Shown piece by piece: positions 24,007 through 35,671 of a DNA stretch of 64,000 nt. A program made the translations under genes and the position numbers. Within the stretch, counting starts at the first letter, position 1. Every line of letters begins with the position of its first letter. Origin of the DNA: Cinnamomum chago (taxonomy: Eukaryota > Streptophyta > Magnoliopsida > Laurales > Lauraceae); assembly GCA_038049695.1 (NCBI GenBank), contig CP142452.1:53030501-53094500 (forward strand), in the 5' to 3' direction. The notes below the pieces were generated by a model. It did not search any database and was not told where the DNA came from. It worked only from the letters and a program-made list of their open reading frames with translations.

Positions 24007-24865
24007 CAAAAAGTATATCGAGCCTGATTCTGGAGCCCAAATGGAAGTCCGATCCGAGCTGGAGGTCCAGCTGGCTCACGTTTAAAGAAAGAAACCTAGA
24101 GCTCGTCCACCATTTGGATATCCCGCCTGAAATTTTCGGAGAAAGGAGAAGAACATAGAGCTCATCTCTTCCTCTCTGGAAATTTGAGAGGGGCTGCACA
24201 TCAACTCTCTTTCTCTCTATCGATCGCAATTCTCCTCCCTCCCCATCGTTGCGCTTCCAGACCTACATCATAGAAGAGGGCACAAATCTCAGAGGGCTGA
24301 ACGTCCCTCATCTCTTCCTTTCTCTCAATCTCGTGTTTGGCAGTACTCTTCCTCTTTCTCGATCGTGATTCTCCTCCCTCCCCATCGCTGCGCGTCCAGA
24401 CCCACAGCTCATATTGGGTCAAGATAGAGTTCCTTTCTCTCCCCCTTTCAAAACCCATTTCAAGAAAACTCTCCTCTCTCAAACCCTTCTCTCTTCTCTC
24501 AAACCGACCTCTCCTCTGCCAAACCCTTCTCTCTCTTAAACCGACCTCTCTCGTCCCTGCACAAGACCCTCTTTTGTGTTCGCTGCTCTCTCTCTGCTCT
24601 TTACTAAAGGTAAGATTTCATGTTTGTATTTTATTTTTTGATTTGTTTTTCCATTTTTGTGGTTTTTAGGGTTCTGAAATCTGAAAGGGATTTTGGGTTT
24701 CTACTAATTAGGAAGGGATTTTGGGGATTTTCTAACATTTTTTTAACCATTTCCAACAAGCATCTGCTATCTCTTGGGTGAATATGGGGCTTTTTGAATC
24801 ATTCTCTTTCTCGATCTCTCGATTTCGAATCTCTGCATTTCATGAAAGCATCTATTGTTTATTTG
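24007..24865 (+). repeat. Left terminal inverted repeat of the MULE
   Basis: It matches the reverse complement of 28430-29018 with interspersed differences, from the CAAAAAGT tip through the CCGCCTGAAATTTTCGG block to TCGATTTCGAATCTCTGCAT. It is longer than the right repeat chiefly because about 140 bases around 24180-24400 are duplicated in tandem (TTCTCCTCCCTCCCCATCG occurs twice). CT-rich sequence and an AAAGGTAAGATTTC donor-like site near 24607 suggest a transcript leader and first intron inside the repeat, as seen in some MULEs. Confidence 0.85.
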
Positions 24866-24900
24866 TGTTATTGTACAGACGTGCTTATTTGTGTTAATGG

Positions 24901-25185
24901 ATGTTGTTTAGCAATGGCTTGAACAGGGCTATGTTTCGATCAGGTTCGAGACTTTCACGAGGCCTTTTTTACTTGGGCAGCATGAGAGGGAAGGGAGATG
25001 GTGATGGGAAGATGCCAAGACCAAAGAGTGTGGACTCCACAAGGGAAAAATTGAATAGGAGAAGGCATCCCAACTTAATGGAAATAGAAATGATCTTGCA
25101 CAGGCCACCATTACAGCAAATGCCGCTGAGATTTTCAACACGCAGAATGGTTTTGGAGTCGCTGACATTACTGTGTAGTGTGTAG
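24901..25185 (+). other. Unrecognised open frame inside the MULE
   Basis: A 94-codon frame (start [18 protein letters not shown]) just inside the left inverted repeat, with base composition (GC-richer, AAAGAGTGTGGACTCC) unlike the surrounding AT-rich DNA. It could be part of a captured host gene. I match it to no family; another frame over the same bases reads AEIFNTQNGFGVADIT, which is equally unfamiliar. Coding status is doubtful. Confidence 0.25.
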
Positions 25186-25489
25186 TGTGTACCCTTATGT
25201 TAGATCAGGGCTACAGCCAGGTGTTTGTATGCATCTTGGCTAGCCATATGGAGTGGTTGTTTGAACTATGAATGGTTGCGATCTCTAGCACGACATTTAG
25301 TTGTATCTTTTGTAGAAAATTGTAGCAGCAAATTTCAGCAAATTTTTGCTGAAGAAAGAAAGTTGAAAAGAATTTGCAGTTGATAGTGGAAAAGAAAGCA
25401 TGGAAGAATTTGCATCTCTATGATAGTAAAATTGAGGTCTCTCTAGGTGCATGCGTGTAATTGATAGGTTTATGATTCGAACAAAAAAT

Positions 25490-26383
25490 TGTAGGTCTTG
25501 GTTTATTGGAATTTGGAAGGGTCAATCTTCATGATATGGACTTTGAAAGCCCCAAATTCGAGCAAAAAAACCCCTCGGGAAGTGCGCTAAACAGTGCCCT
25601 GAACAGAGGTACTCAGCTCGGTTTATGCAAATTTTCTTAACCGAGTTGCAAAAGTGTGCGGTTTGAAACGCATGCAAACGTGATTGTAATTAAGTGAAAA
25701 AAAACAGATTTTAACCTCATAATATGGAATTTTAAATGCACAAATCTCAGAAAAAAAACCATCGGGAAGTGGGCTAAAAAGTATCCTAAATAGGGGTACC
25801 AGCTTGGTTTCTGCAGATTTTCTTAACCAAGTTACAAAAGTGCGTGGTTTTGAACACAGGCAAACGTGATTGTAATTAAGTGAAAATTAGCAAATTTTAA
25901 GTTCATAATATGGTCTTGGAAATCCCCAAGTCTCAGAAAAAAAAACCCTCGGGAAGTGGGCTAAAAAGTGTCCTAAACAGGGGTACTCAACTTGGTTTCT
26001 TATATTTTCTTAACCGAGTTGCAAAAGTGCGCGGTTTGAAATGCAGGCAGATGAGATTGTAATTAAGTGAAAATTAACAGATTTTAAGTTCATAATATGG
26101 AATTTTAAAGCCCCAATTTTCAGCAAAAAAAAACCCTTGGGAAGTGGGCTAAAAAGTGTCCTAAACAGGTGTACTCAGCTTGATTTCTGCACTTTTTCTC
26201 AAACGAGTTGCAAAAGTGCATGGTTTGAAACACAGGCAAACGTGATTGTAATTAAGTGAAAATTAGTAGATTTTAAGTTCATAATATGGTCTTGGAAATC
26301 CCCAAATCTCAGCAAAAAGAACCCTCAGGAAGTGGGATAAAAAGTCTCCTAAACAGGGGTACTCAGCTTGGTTTCTGCAGATT
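25490..26383 (+). repeat. 187-bp tandem array inside the MULE
   Basis: Nearly five head-to-tail copies. The phrase GGGAAGTG(G) recurs at about 25577, 25764, 25951, 26139 and 26327, giving periods of 187-188 bases. Each unit also carries CTCAGCTTGGTTTCTGCAGA, a CGAGTTGCAAAAGTGC block and GTGATTGTAATTAAGTG. Copies differ from each other at a modest number of positions. The monomer length is in the size range of plant satellites. Confidence 0.88.
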
Positions 26384-28429
26384 TTGACACTATGATATGG
26401 GGTCAACACGAAAGTTCGACATTTAAGTCCCGCTCGACCCAGCCGCAGGTTGGGTCGAGCAAGTGATCATTCTGCCTAGGGGTTGAAAATGCATAAGCCT
26501 TATGGAGTCAACACCATAAAGAAAGGGTGTCAACACTTTTTCCCAAAAGATAAAATGGCCTAAAATTTGTTTGGAAACCAATAATGCCCGTTTTGAGTTA
26601 CCATGTTTTATAGGTTAATTCAAGCACTAGTTTGGTTTTGCATGATGCATGTATGTCCAGCATTATTTGAGAAAAGTTTTTGCCCGCTATTGTATGGCAA
26701 GGATCCACTTGTGCATGAGTTTTGGAGGAAGAGGGGAGGGAGACTCAACCCCTCACATCAACAGGCATCAACTCCATTAACATGAAGTCAATTAAATTCA
26801 AATATTTGAAACTACCAGTCACTCTTTATCATTCATATATTAAAAATGAATTTGTTTTAACTTCAAATCATTAATTACAAACACACTAGTAACATAACTA
26901 GTAACAAATTACAATAGTACACAAGAAGGTGCAGGACACGACATTTGCTAAGGCAACATGCAAATCAATTTTTGGTACCTTATTACAGTCAATTACAACA
27001 TCAACTTCAATTACAACATCACCATTTCCACAAGTTTCTTCCATTTTCTCTTGTAAGTCTGAGTTCCAACTTTATCTCTTCAAGTAATCTCTCTTTGTTT
27101 TCCTTTTCTCAATCAACATTTATAAAATGGATATCAAAGGCTCTTAGAGTGATTTCCCTTTTTTGTGAGAAGAGGACTTGGACTACTACTCTCTAAGAGG
27201 CTTTAGTTTTGCGCCACATGCATAAATAGCTTCCCAGTGTTCACTACCATGCACGGTCTCTTCCTTTCTTGCTCTGAGAGAGTTGGATGGGTATGAAAAA
27301 AGAAATGAAAGAAATTTGAATAAGATACAACAATCATTCCATGGAAAGAAATTGCAAGCAATTCCTCCCAGCTAGCTTTATCACAGATACCATGAAGCAT
27401 AATTACAATTCGATCACATCTTCTTAACTCTTAACTTCAATCAATCTCCAAAACCAAATGATGGCGCATTGGTTTACTTCAACAATAAAAGCTTTTTCCA
27501 AGGACAACTTAATTAAATGACGAGGATGTGCTGCAATTGGCAACCCGAAAGCAATAACCATGTTTGGTAATTTAATCTATCACACAATGCAATGCATATT
27601 TTCACAAGAAAGAGCAAAATAATAAAAGTCTATTCAAAGAAGCTCATGGGAACAAATAGTCCAAACAGGAAAAATAAAATAAAATGAAGTAGGTGCATAT
27701 GATGTAGAAATGAACTATAATCACATGTTTTCAAATCTGAGGATTTTCTGAGTGGCATGTCCTTGTAACATAGTTGAGAGAGTTACAGAGAGGCCATTGG
27801 CTTCGCTCAGCCAGCTAGGACAATGTATAGTCTGTGGGGGTTGCGTGAGTTGGACTCTATTATCAAATAGGAAAAGACAGCCTATTTCATCAAACATCTT
27901 GTCTACAATAATTAACCTGCTTTCCAAAACGCTTTGCAAAATATAGAAAAACCCATATTGCAAATGTCTGTTTATTTGCTTCTAATTTCAAGCAAAAAAA
28001 TAGCTTTAGGTAAATTTTAAGACAGTAATCAGCCTAAAACATATTTGCACAAAGTGGGCAAATATCTCTCTAACACATCGGATTCCACATAACAATCTCT
28101 CTCCCCAACCACAGCATCACAGAGAATAGACAATTCAATAGTAGAGAACAAAGCACTAGCCCACAAATAAAAAAGGATCAGATTCCATAGGGCACGATCC
28201 AATTACACAATGGTATGGCCCTTGGCCATCCATCCTCTCTTTTTTTTTCAACCTCCTTTCGTTCACATTTTTCTGAAATTATTCAGTGGGTACTCGACCC
28301 TTATTTGACAACACTTGATTACCAAAAAAGAAAAAATAGAGGAGCATATAAATCTGATGACATGCTTCATAAATTAAATCAAATCAACAGTTTCATCATC
28401 ATCATCATCAACGAAAACAATAAAAGCTT
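26384..28429. other. Interior of the MULE, no recognisable gene
   Basis: AT-rich sequence with two GTCAACAC phrases (26400-26545), short scattered frames and no recognisable domain. A minus-strand frame of 80 codons (27963-27721, containing LTQPPQTIHCPSWLSEANGL) is the most protein-like stretch, but I cannot name it. A CATCATCATCATCATC run lies at 28395-28410. No transposase signature. Confidence 0.4.
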
Positions 28430-29018
28430 TGATGAAATGCAGAGATTCGAAATCGAGAGATCGAGAGAGAGAATGATTCGAAAAGCCCCATATTCACCCA
28501 AGAGATAGTAGATGCTTGTTGGAAACGGTTATAAAAAAAATAATATGCTAGAAAATCCCCAAAATCCCTTCCAAATTAGTAGAAATCCAAAATCCCTTCC
28601 AGATTTCAGAACCCTAAAAACCACGAAAATGGAAAAACAAATCCAAAAATAAAATACAAACACGAAATCTTACCTTTAGTAAAGAGCAAAGAGAGCAGCG
28701 AACACATAGGATGGTCTTGTGCAGGGACGAGAGAGGTCATTTTAAGAGAGAGAAGGGTTTGACAGAGGAGAGATCGGTTTGAGAGAGGAGAGAAGGGTTT
28801 GAGAGAGGAGAGTTTTCTCGGAATGGGTTTTGAGAGGGGGGAGGGAAAGGAACTCTAGTTGGACTCTACATTCTTCCCCTTTCTCCGAAAATTTCAGGCG
28901 GGATATCCAAATGGTAGGCAGGCTCTAGCTTTCTTTCTTTAAATGTGAGGTCCAGCTGGACTCCAACTCGGATCGGGCTCCCATTCGTGTTCCAGAATCA
29001 GGCTCGATAGACTTTTTG
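28430..29018 (-). repeat. Right terminal inverted repeat of the MULE
   Basis: Reverse complement of the left repeat, without the left copy's internal tandem duplication. It ends GGCTCGATAGACTTTTTG immediately before the 9-bp duplication TTTTGGGAA. The GAGAGAGGAGAGAAGGG blocks pair with the CT-rich section of the left repeat. Confidence 0.85.
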
Positions 29019-30721
29019 TTTTGGGAAAGAGGGGATGACATGTGGGGATGACTTGATATAAAAGGACGAAAAGAGTGGTGATGACTGATGATGTCATCCC
29101 ATGTGATATTAATAAAGGACCTGATGTGGTACGGAAGTATATAAGAGAGAATGGTGATGACTGGTGATGTCATCCCATTTGACATTTAGTTTGGTTAATC
29201 ATTTACTGGCCCTTTTAGTTTCTGGAAATTAGGAAAAAGAGCCTGGTTGTTTTATAAACTCAAATTAGACCTTTGCCTTATTTTAAATGTGGAAAATGTT
29301 TTGGGATAGAATCTTAGGGTTTCCTAAAATTATAAATTAAGATTGTGATTTATCATTATTTGTAAATTAATATTAAATCATATATATGGTTTTTAATGTG
29401 TTAAATTTATATTTTTGATCTCTATTAAGTGGATCTTTGGACCAAGTAAATACCGTCTGGGCACACGGTATATTACTAACGTGGGGTTTAGTGCTTCATA
29501 TGACCTCGGGGAAATCCTAGTGGATTTGAGATCAACTTCTCTGTATTGGAAAACTCTTAATTGGGTCTATGCACCATTGATTGAGAAGTTGTGCGTTGAT
29601 CTTTTATCTATTAGAGATTCTTGTGGTTGTTGGGTACGAGATCTTATATTTGACCTTAGGATTGACTTGTGATTATCCTTTGACCTTCGAGTTTGCATAC
29701 ATGATTGAGATTGATGTTGGTCTATTAGCTGCATACCCTATGTTGATTGGATATGGACCGTGATGTGGCGTGGCAATCGATTAAGATATTATAGAGGTTA
29801 ATTAAATGATTTGATTGATATTTGATTGTGGATTGTTATGTAGCCAACCCTTCACTTTGACCTAGGTTTCTGTGTCAGAGCTTTACATATCACTAAGTTT
29901 ATTTTACTACGATATATCTATATATATACAGCGATTGGATCATAATTGAACGACTGCAGTTGTAATTGAACGGTTGATCAATGATGTGAGCAGACACTGT
30001 AATATCCGACTTGATTGATTGACCGGCATTCCGGATTATTGATCAGTTTATGACCGCTGACGTGATTGAGATAGTTAGGGCTGACCACCCAAAACAGTAG
30101 CAGTGCTACTATGTGATTATTGTATTGCTCTATTGTGTAGAATGGATTTAGGTTGTACGTTCTTTTCACCATTGTTTCATTGTTAATCTCTTATGATCAT
30201 TACCTTTCATTACTCACACTGATCTTATGTTTTATTTATGAATTATGCTTTCGTGCTTACTGTTTATAACTTTGTTTATTGGTGCATAGGTACCGACCCC
30301 TAACCTGCTGAGGAGACGGAGGAGGGTCAAACGTTTCAAGCGTTTGAGCCAGTTAACGAACCCGAGTGGAGTGCCCATGATGGCTAAGAAGCCGTCTAAG
30401 ACTGCACATGAGTGACTTTCATCGGAGAAACTATTTTAGTAGCAATTCTTAATAATGAACATAAATTTAGTTACTTGTTTTATTTAAGTTATTTTGGAAA
30501 CTTTAAACCTTAAATATTCAATAGTTATGTGTTGGTTTAATTTTGGATATTGATACCAATTGGTTTAATGCTTCCGTAAAGATTTTATTATGACTAATCA
30601 TGTTTCGAAATTTTGTGGGTCCATATTTGGGAGCCTGTGTTGCATTAAACACAGGATAATAATTATTTATTCATATTTTTCACGTTATCCCTTGGCTGTA
30701 TATTGGGGACGTTACAAAGAC

Positions 30722-30949
30722 AAAAGGGGAAGTATGTATGTATTGTTGTCAAAATAGGAATCATCCATATGGTGGGTTGGATGAAGGTGGCTAAAAATGA
30801 TGGCTAAGGAGAAAAACAAGAAAAGCGGGCACGCCTTTGATAACATTGTCTACCTATAGACAATATTGTCAATGAAGCAATTTGGTCAAAAGAAAGTGCA
30901 TTTGTCATAATTTTATTCCTTTCATAAATGCATTGAGTCGAAATTTAAG
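30722..30949. other. Unassigned flank
   Basis: About 230 bases between the family B LTR and the probable left arm of the next inverted-repeat element. An imperfect inverted pair (ATTGTCTACC/TATAGACAATATT) lies at 30843-30870. Nothing else seen. Confidence 0.35.
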
Positions 30950-31299
30950 CTATTTTTTTCCCGAAATCCCTTGTTTAAATATACTTTATATTTTGTGTTT
31001 ATCTATATTTCATTATTTAAAAATATAATTTATCGCCTGCAATGTTGTAAAAGGTTCATCCCGAGAAAGCATTACAATTGAGAATTTTACGGGAAAATTC
31101 CTCGTAGGTGGCCGTTGCAATGAAAAAGCCCCTCCTAACTCGAGCAGCACAAAAAAAACCATGTTTGGTTCTTTTAAAATAAAATAAAAACCTTGAGAGG
31201 AGGGACGCTAGCGTCGCTCGTCTCCAATGGGGACGACGCTAGCGTTGCTCCCCATCTCTTCCTCATCCAAGTCCGTCTCCTCCGTTCACGGTGGTGTAG

Positions 31300-32968
31300 C
31301 AACTGGCATTCTCCCGAAAGTAGCAAATAGAGAACCCCCTCTTCTCCCTCTGTAATATCACCGAAGCAAACCCACCTCTCTGTCAACAAAAATGACATGT
31401 GATAGAGGGCTAGGAGAAGACGATTGCATGCATAAGTAGGAGATTCCTATTCCTTTAGAAAATCCAAATAGAGAACCCCTTCAAGTTGATCCCGATCTTC
31501 TCATTGGTATGCACAAAACTCAAACTTCTCTATTTCAACCGGTTCAATCTATGCCTTATGTCTTCTTCTCCGGCAACAGTGACCGGACCTCTCCTCAAAT
31601 GAGACCGAACATTCAATCGATCAAACTGATGTTTGATCAGTGGCCCACTAATCCCTCTCCTCAGATAAGACCTGCAATAGTCCACTCCGATTTGCGACAG
31701 CGATTGATAGCAATGCCTCTCTCTTCTTCGGTCTGAGTACCCATCCAAACCGAGGTACTCTCCTCAAGTTTCCTGCAACAGAGACCCCCTTCTCTATTTC
31801 ATCTTGCAAACAGGCAAGAGTTTGGATACTTCTGATTTGCAGCGAATCAGTGGCCCATTTCTGAATGAGATCCCAACAGAAACCAACTCTCTATGTTTAA
31901 GACCTCCATATCCTGAACTCCAACCCTCTTTCTTCTTCTCCCTGTTTTGCCCAAAAAAGGAGAAAAAGGGAAAGGGTAAAATGAAAGTTTTGGTGTAGAA
32001 ATTTCTTTTATTTCATCCTTTGAACGTTACAGAAAGATGTGAGGACGACTCGTGCGAATATTTGCTCGCGCGGGAAGAGTCATCTCAACTTTTGTTTACA
32101 TGGGTTCTTCATTGCTTCACCTTCTGAATGCAGGTTGTTTATAATTTTTTTTATACAACCTCCTCGTCAGGCTTAGGAGATAAAAAAATGGAAATCTACA
32201 TTGAACGGCGAGGAGAGGAGAGGAGTCAGTTGTCTTCGAGAGTTTGCTGGAGAAGTAGTTGGAGAAGTCTGCAATTTACCTTCTTTTGTCAGTCTTTGTA
32301 GTTCATCACCATTATTTAGGAAGAAGAATTAATCAGAGAAGTCTACTCCAAAACAGCATAAACAATCTTTGTCCTTCCTCCATGGTGAGAGGAACATAGG
32401 CTGGCTTTCAGAAGCTGTTGCCCAAGTCCAAGGATAAGCGTCCACTACTGCCTGATTCTCACATTTTTTATGGAGGATGAGAGAGTTTAGAAAATGGTAG
32501 AGTCTCTCGGCCTTTTTGCGCTGGATTGAATTATTTTGATGCTCTCCCTTATCTTCCTTTTGTAGCCTTTGAGGAGCCATATTGCTGGAGATCATGGAGG
32601 AGTGGAGGTGGTTTCAAAACTGTCTTCAATGGGAGACGTTACAAGTCCTCTTTTGCAGGTTTAGCGGTCATGAGAAGAAGAAACTGGCCAGAGATCATGG
32701 GCTACAGGTAGCCAGGAGAAAAGAAGTGCGGCGGCTACTGTTAATGACGTCCAGCGGTCATTTCTTGGCTGGAGACCAGTGGCTACTTCATTGCTTTAAG
32801 CGGCTGGTGTGCTAAGGATTGCAACGGCCGATGGGCCTTGTAGACAGTAGTCGCTGGGGAACTCCCTTGTTGTGGTCGGCCAGACTTCAATGTCGTCATT
32901 TTTTATGAAAAAATGAGTATTTTGCCTTTGGGAATGTTATGCATGGGCAGATGAAATTTTTGTGTGTC
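31300..32968. other. Interior of the diverged inverted-arm element, no recognised gene
   Basis: Mixed-composition sequence with short frames on both strands. One minus-strand frame (32595-32329; AYPWTWATASESQPMFLSPW) and an overlapping plus frame (32526-32711; RSGGGFKTVFNGRRYKSSFAG) look more protein-like than chance, but they overlap on opposite strands, so at most one is real. I cannot assign either. Confidence 0.3.
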
Positions 32969-34479
32969 AACATTATCGGGACCCCGGACCGGGCCCTAGG
33001 GACTAATCCGGGATCGGGACTAATTGATTGAGATGTTAAGTGATGAGTGTAAAGTGTGAACATTTATTTAATTTCCTACAGGTGTCCGCGGTGAGGATAT
33101 CATAACCATATATGAACATTTATTTTAAGTGCGGAAGCAGGTAGCAAATCAAATAATCAAATCATCTCTAGTCATAAAGACAATAACACAAGTATAATAC
33201 TGTATCAGAATGAGCAATGATCATTAGCATGTTTCCCAAAAGCAAGTTAAAGTTTATACAAAAGACCATTTAATTACATTCCTAAAAATAAAGGCCAACA
33301 AAGGCCAATATAAAGAAAATACCAATCCCCAAAATAATGGTTAAACAGTTTCCCAAAATGTTACGTCTCTCGCAGCAACCAAATGTCTAAATGACATCAT
33401 CAGCATGCCACTCAACTAAGCGTTGCGGTTCATCAACTGCCTCCTCTGGCTCCTCCTCAAGGTAATCGGCAACGGGACCTGAGTACCAAAGAGTGGATCA
33501 AACACGACGGTTTGGCAAATGGGTAAAATACAATGACCAAATAATGATAAATGAATTTAACTTCAAAAAAATTAAAACCTGTTTAAATAACAATTTCTAT
33601 AAATGAGATAAAACATTTGTTCAAATACAAGTATGCATTGTAAAACATGCATAGGTAACCAAGGAAACGGGGAAACGAGCAAGATGGCAACCACACGAAG
33701 TTAAGTCCTCTATCACTAAAGTGACAGAGCAATAACTAGGCACTGATCTCAGTTACTGGAGGTGAAGAGAAACAGTGAATCTTATAAATACATATACATA
33801 TACTATACATGATCACGATAGCGAGCCAGGCATCGGAAACCACAGTAGCAATCTGCGGCATCGGGACAAGGCCACGGTAATAACCAGGTAGCGGGATCCA
33901 AACTGCAGCTAGCGGGACAAGGGGGATCTCCAAGTCGGTGGATCAGACCAACAGGGTTATCCAAGCTTAGTGGTGCCGACTCATAGGTCAAGTGACAAGA
34001 TTAAAATATGTATAAAATACATCAAGTACAAGTACATAAATAAACAGGACGGGGTGCTCAAAGGCACAACAGTTATTTCATGTCGGGCAATACATTTCGG
34101 GACAAGTAACTGTTATTAGTATACTTTCAATACTTTCGGGAATAACAAGTCAAGTAGTGTAAATTCGGGGACAATGAAATACTATAGAACTTTTGAAATT
34201 CAGGACTAGTAACGGGGTTCAAGACTAGTTCAAGGTGAATAGGGATCCCGTATGTCAATATTAATAAAACTTGGTACTCCTTGAGTTTAGGGACATTTCG
34301 GGGTCCTTATACACTTTGGGGTTTTCGAAACTTCAAACGAGTCTTTGTGATATGGTTCCTTTCTCAAACGGATGTCAAATCATATGAACGGTTCTTCTCA
34401 ATACAATGGAGTTCCCAACAAACCTCTCTCAAATATATAAACATTTTATTTATGCTCCCAAAACAGTCCCAGGTGAACA

Positions 34480-34740
34480 GTACCTATCGCTCGAGCGGAC
34501 TGAAGGTTCGCTCGAGCGGTTATCTCTCTGGAATGGTTGTCTAGGTGGGTTCGCTCGAGTGAAGTTGAGGTCACTCAAGCGAACTCATCCAGAGTCAGGT
34601 TGGCTCGAGCAAAGTATTGGTTCGCTCGAACTAACCACTCTCTAGAACGAGTTCTGGGAGGTTCGCTCGAGCGACCCAGGGGTCCACTCGAGCGAACTGC
34701 CTACTGGAATGCTTCGAAGTGTCATGTTCGCTCGAGCGAA
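34480..34740. repeat. CTCGAG palindrome array, second copy
   Basis: About nine or ten copies of TTCGCTCGAGCGAA-like palindromes, corresponding in reverse to 13840-14130. Conservation of the palindromes in two separately inserted LTRs shows that the array belongs to the family, not to one insertion. Confidence 0.75.
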
Positions 34741-35671
34741 CTGTCCAAAAACTGATTCCGAGACAGTTCAGCTCCTCTCTATCTTTTCCTTCTACAACCT
34801 CTTTTATACATCCAACGAGGAGTTCAAAACCTCATTCAAAACAACATCAAATCCCTCACAATATCCATTTCATTCTCCTCCATCAACATCACATCCAATA
34901 CAAAGAAAGAAGGAATGAAACCATTACACATAAGAGTACATTTGGGATAAAATAAGAGGAAATTAAATGCCATGCACCAATACATTTCTATTACATAAAT
35001 GCACTATCAATGTTCTATCATGAACATTTATTTCAAATCAATGCAATAAATAGGCATGAGTGGAAATACCAAAACCATTGAAAGTTCATAAAAATCAAAT
35101 CATCCATTTGCCTTTGGTCCAATCTAATCAAGCAAATCAAGCTCTAACACTCCTCCAAGCAAAGAATCCAAGCTATGAACAAAAATCCCCAAATACAAGC
35201 CCTAAAATGGGTCAAACAATGAATGAAGAAGATATAACTCATAATAATGAAAATGGAGCTTCTCAAGGACTAGAAGAATGCAAATTTAGAAGATGGGGAT
35301 GATCACTTACTTGTAATGTCCTCTAATGGCAAGAGTAAGCTCAATGAAGATCTTGGAATGGGAGGTTTTTTTCACAAATGGTATCAATGGGTAGCCTTCA
35401 AGATGAGGAAGAGAATGGTGAAGTCCCTTTTTGATGTTGGTGCAAGTTTGGTGGGAGATTGAGGTGAAGAGAGCAAGAAGAAGAAGAAGAAGAAGGGAAA
35501 AAGGGAAACCCTAGCTAAATCTTGTGTTGGAAAAAGGGAAATGAGGGAGAAGGGTTTCCTTATAAACAAGTGCGGAGTGGGCTCCATTACTAGTAATCTA
35601 ATTGGGCTGAAATCATGGCTTTCGGTGCTCCTAATTAATTCAACGAAGAAGAGAAAAGTGATCGTCGGAAT

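Larger units (their letters stand above)
24007..29018. mobile_element. Mutator-like (MULE) non-autonomous element with long inverted repeats
   Basis: The ends are inverted copies: CAAAAAGTATATCGAGCC at the left and GGCTCGATAGACTTTTTG at the right. They are flanked by the perfect 9-bp direct repeat TTTTGGGAA (23998-24006 and 29019-29027); a 9-bp duplication is the hallmark of Mutator-like elements. The inverted repeats run about 24007-24865 and 28430-29018. The interior holds a 187-bp tandem array and about 2 kb of AT-rich sequence. I recognise no transposase, so the element is non-autonomous. It split a solo LTR, so it inserted after that LTR. Length is 5,012 bases. Confidence 0.88.
22868..30716 (+). 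mobile_element. Long solo LTR, family B, split by a Mutator-like element
   Basis: It starts TGTGACGTTTTG and ends GGGGACGTTACA. Flanks GAGAC (22863-22867) and AAGAC (30717-30721) match at 4 of 5. Subtracting the nested DNA transposon (24007-29018 and one 9-bp duplication) leaves about 2.8 kb. A TATA-like GATATAAAAGG lies near 29055. Near the 3' end, GGTACCGACCCC, CCTGCTGAGGAGACGG and the final GGGGACGTTACA recall Tekay/Del-type chromovirus LTRs. It has no coding sequence of its own. The arrangement parallels family A: a 3 kb LTR left alone. Confidence 0.78.

Noticed and set aside
24337-24669. 110-codon frame in the left inverted repeat of the MULE
   Set aside because: It consists of Ser/Leu/Pro translation of CT-rich repeat sequence and is not preserved in the matching right arm.
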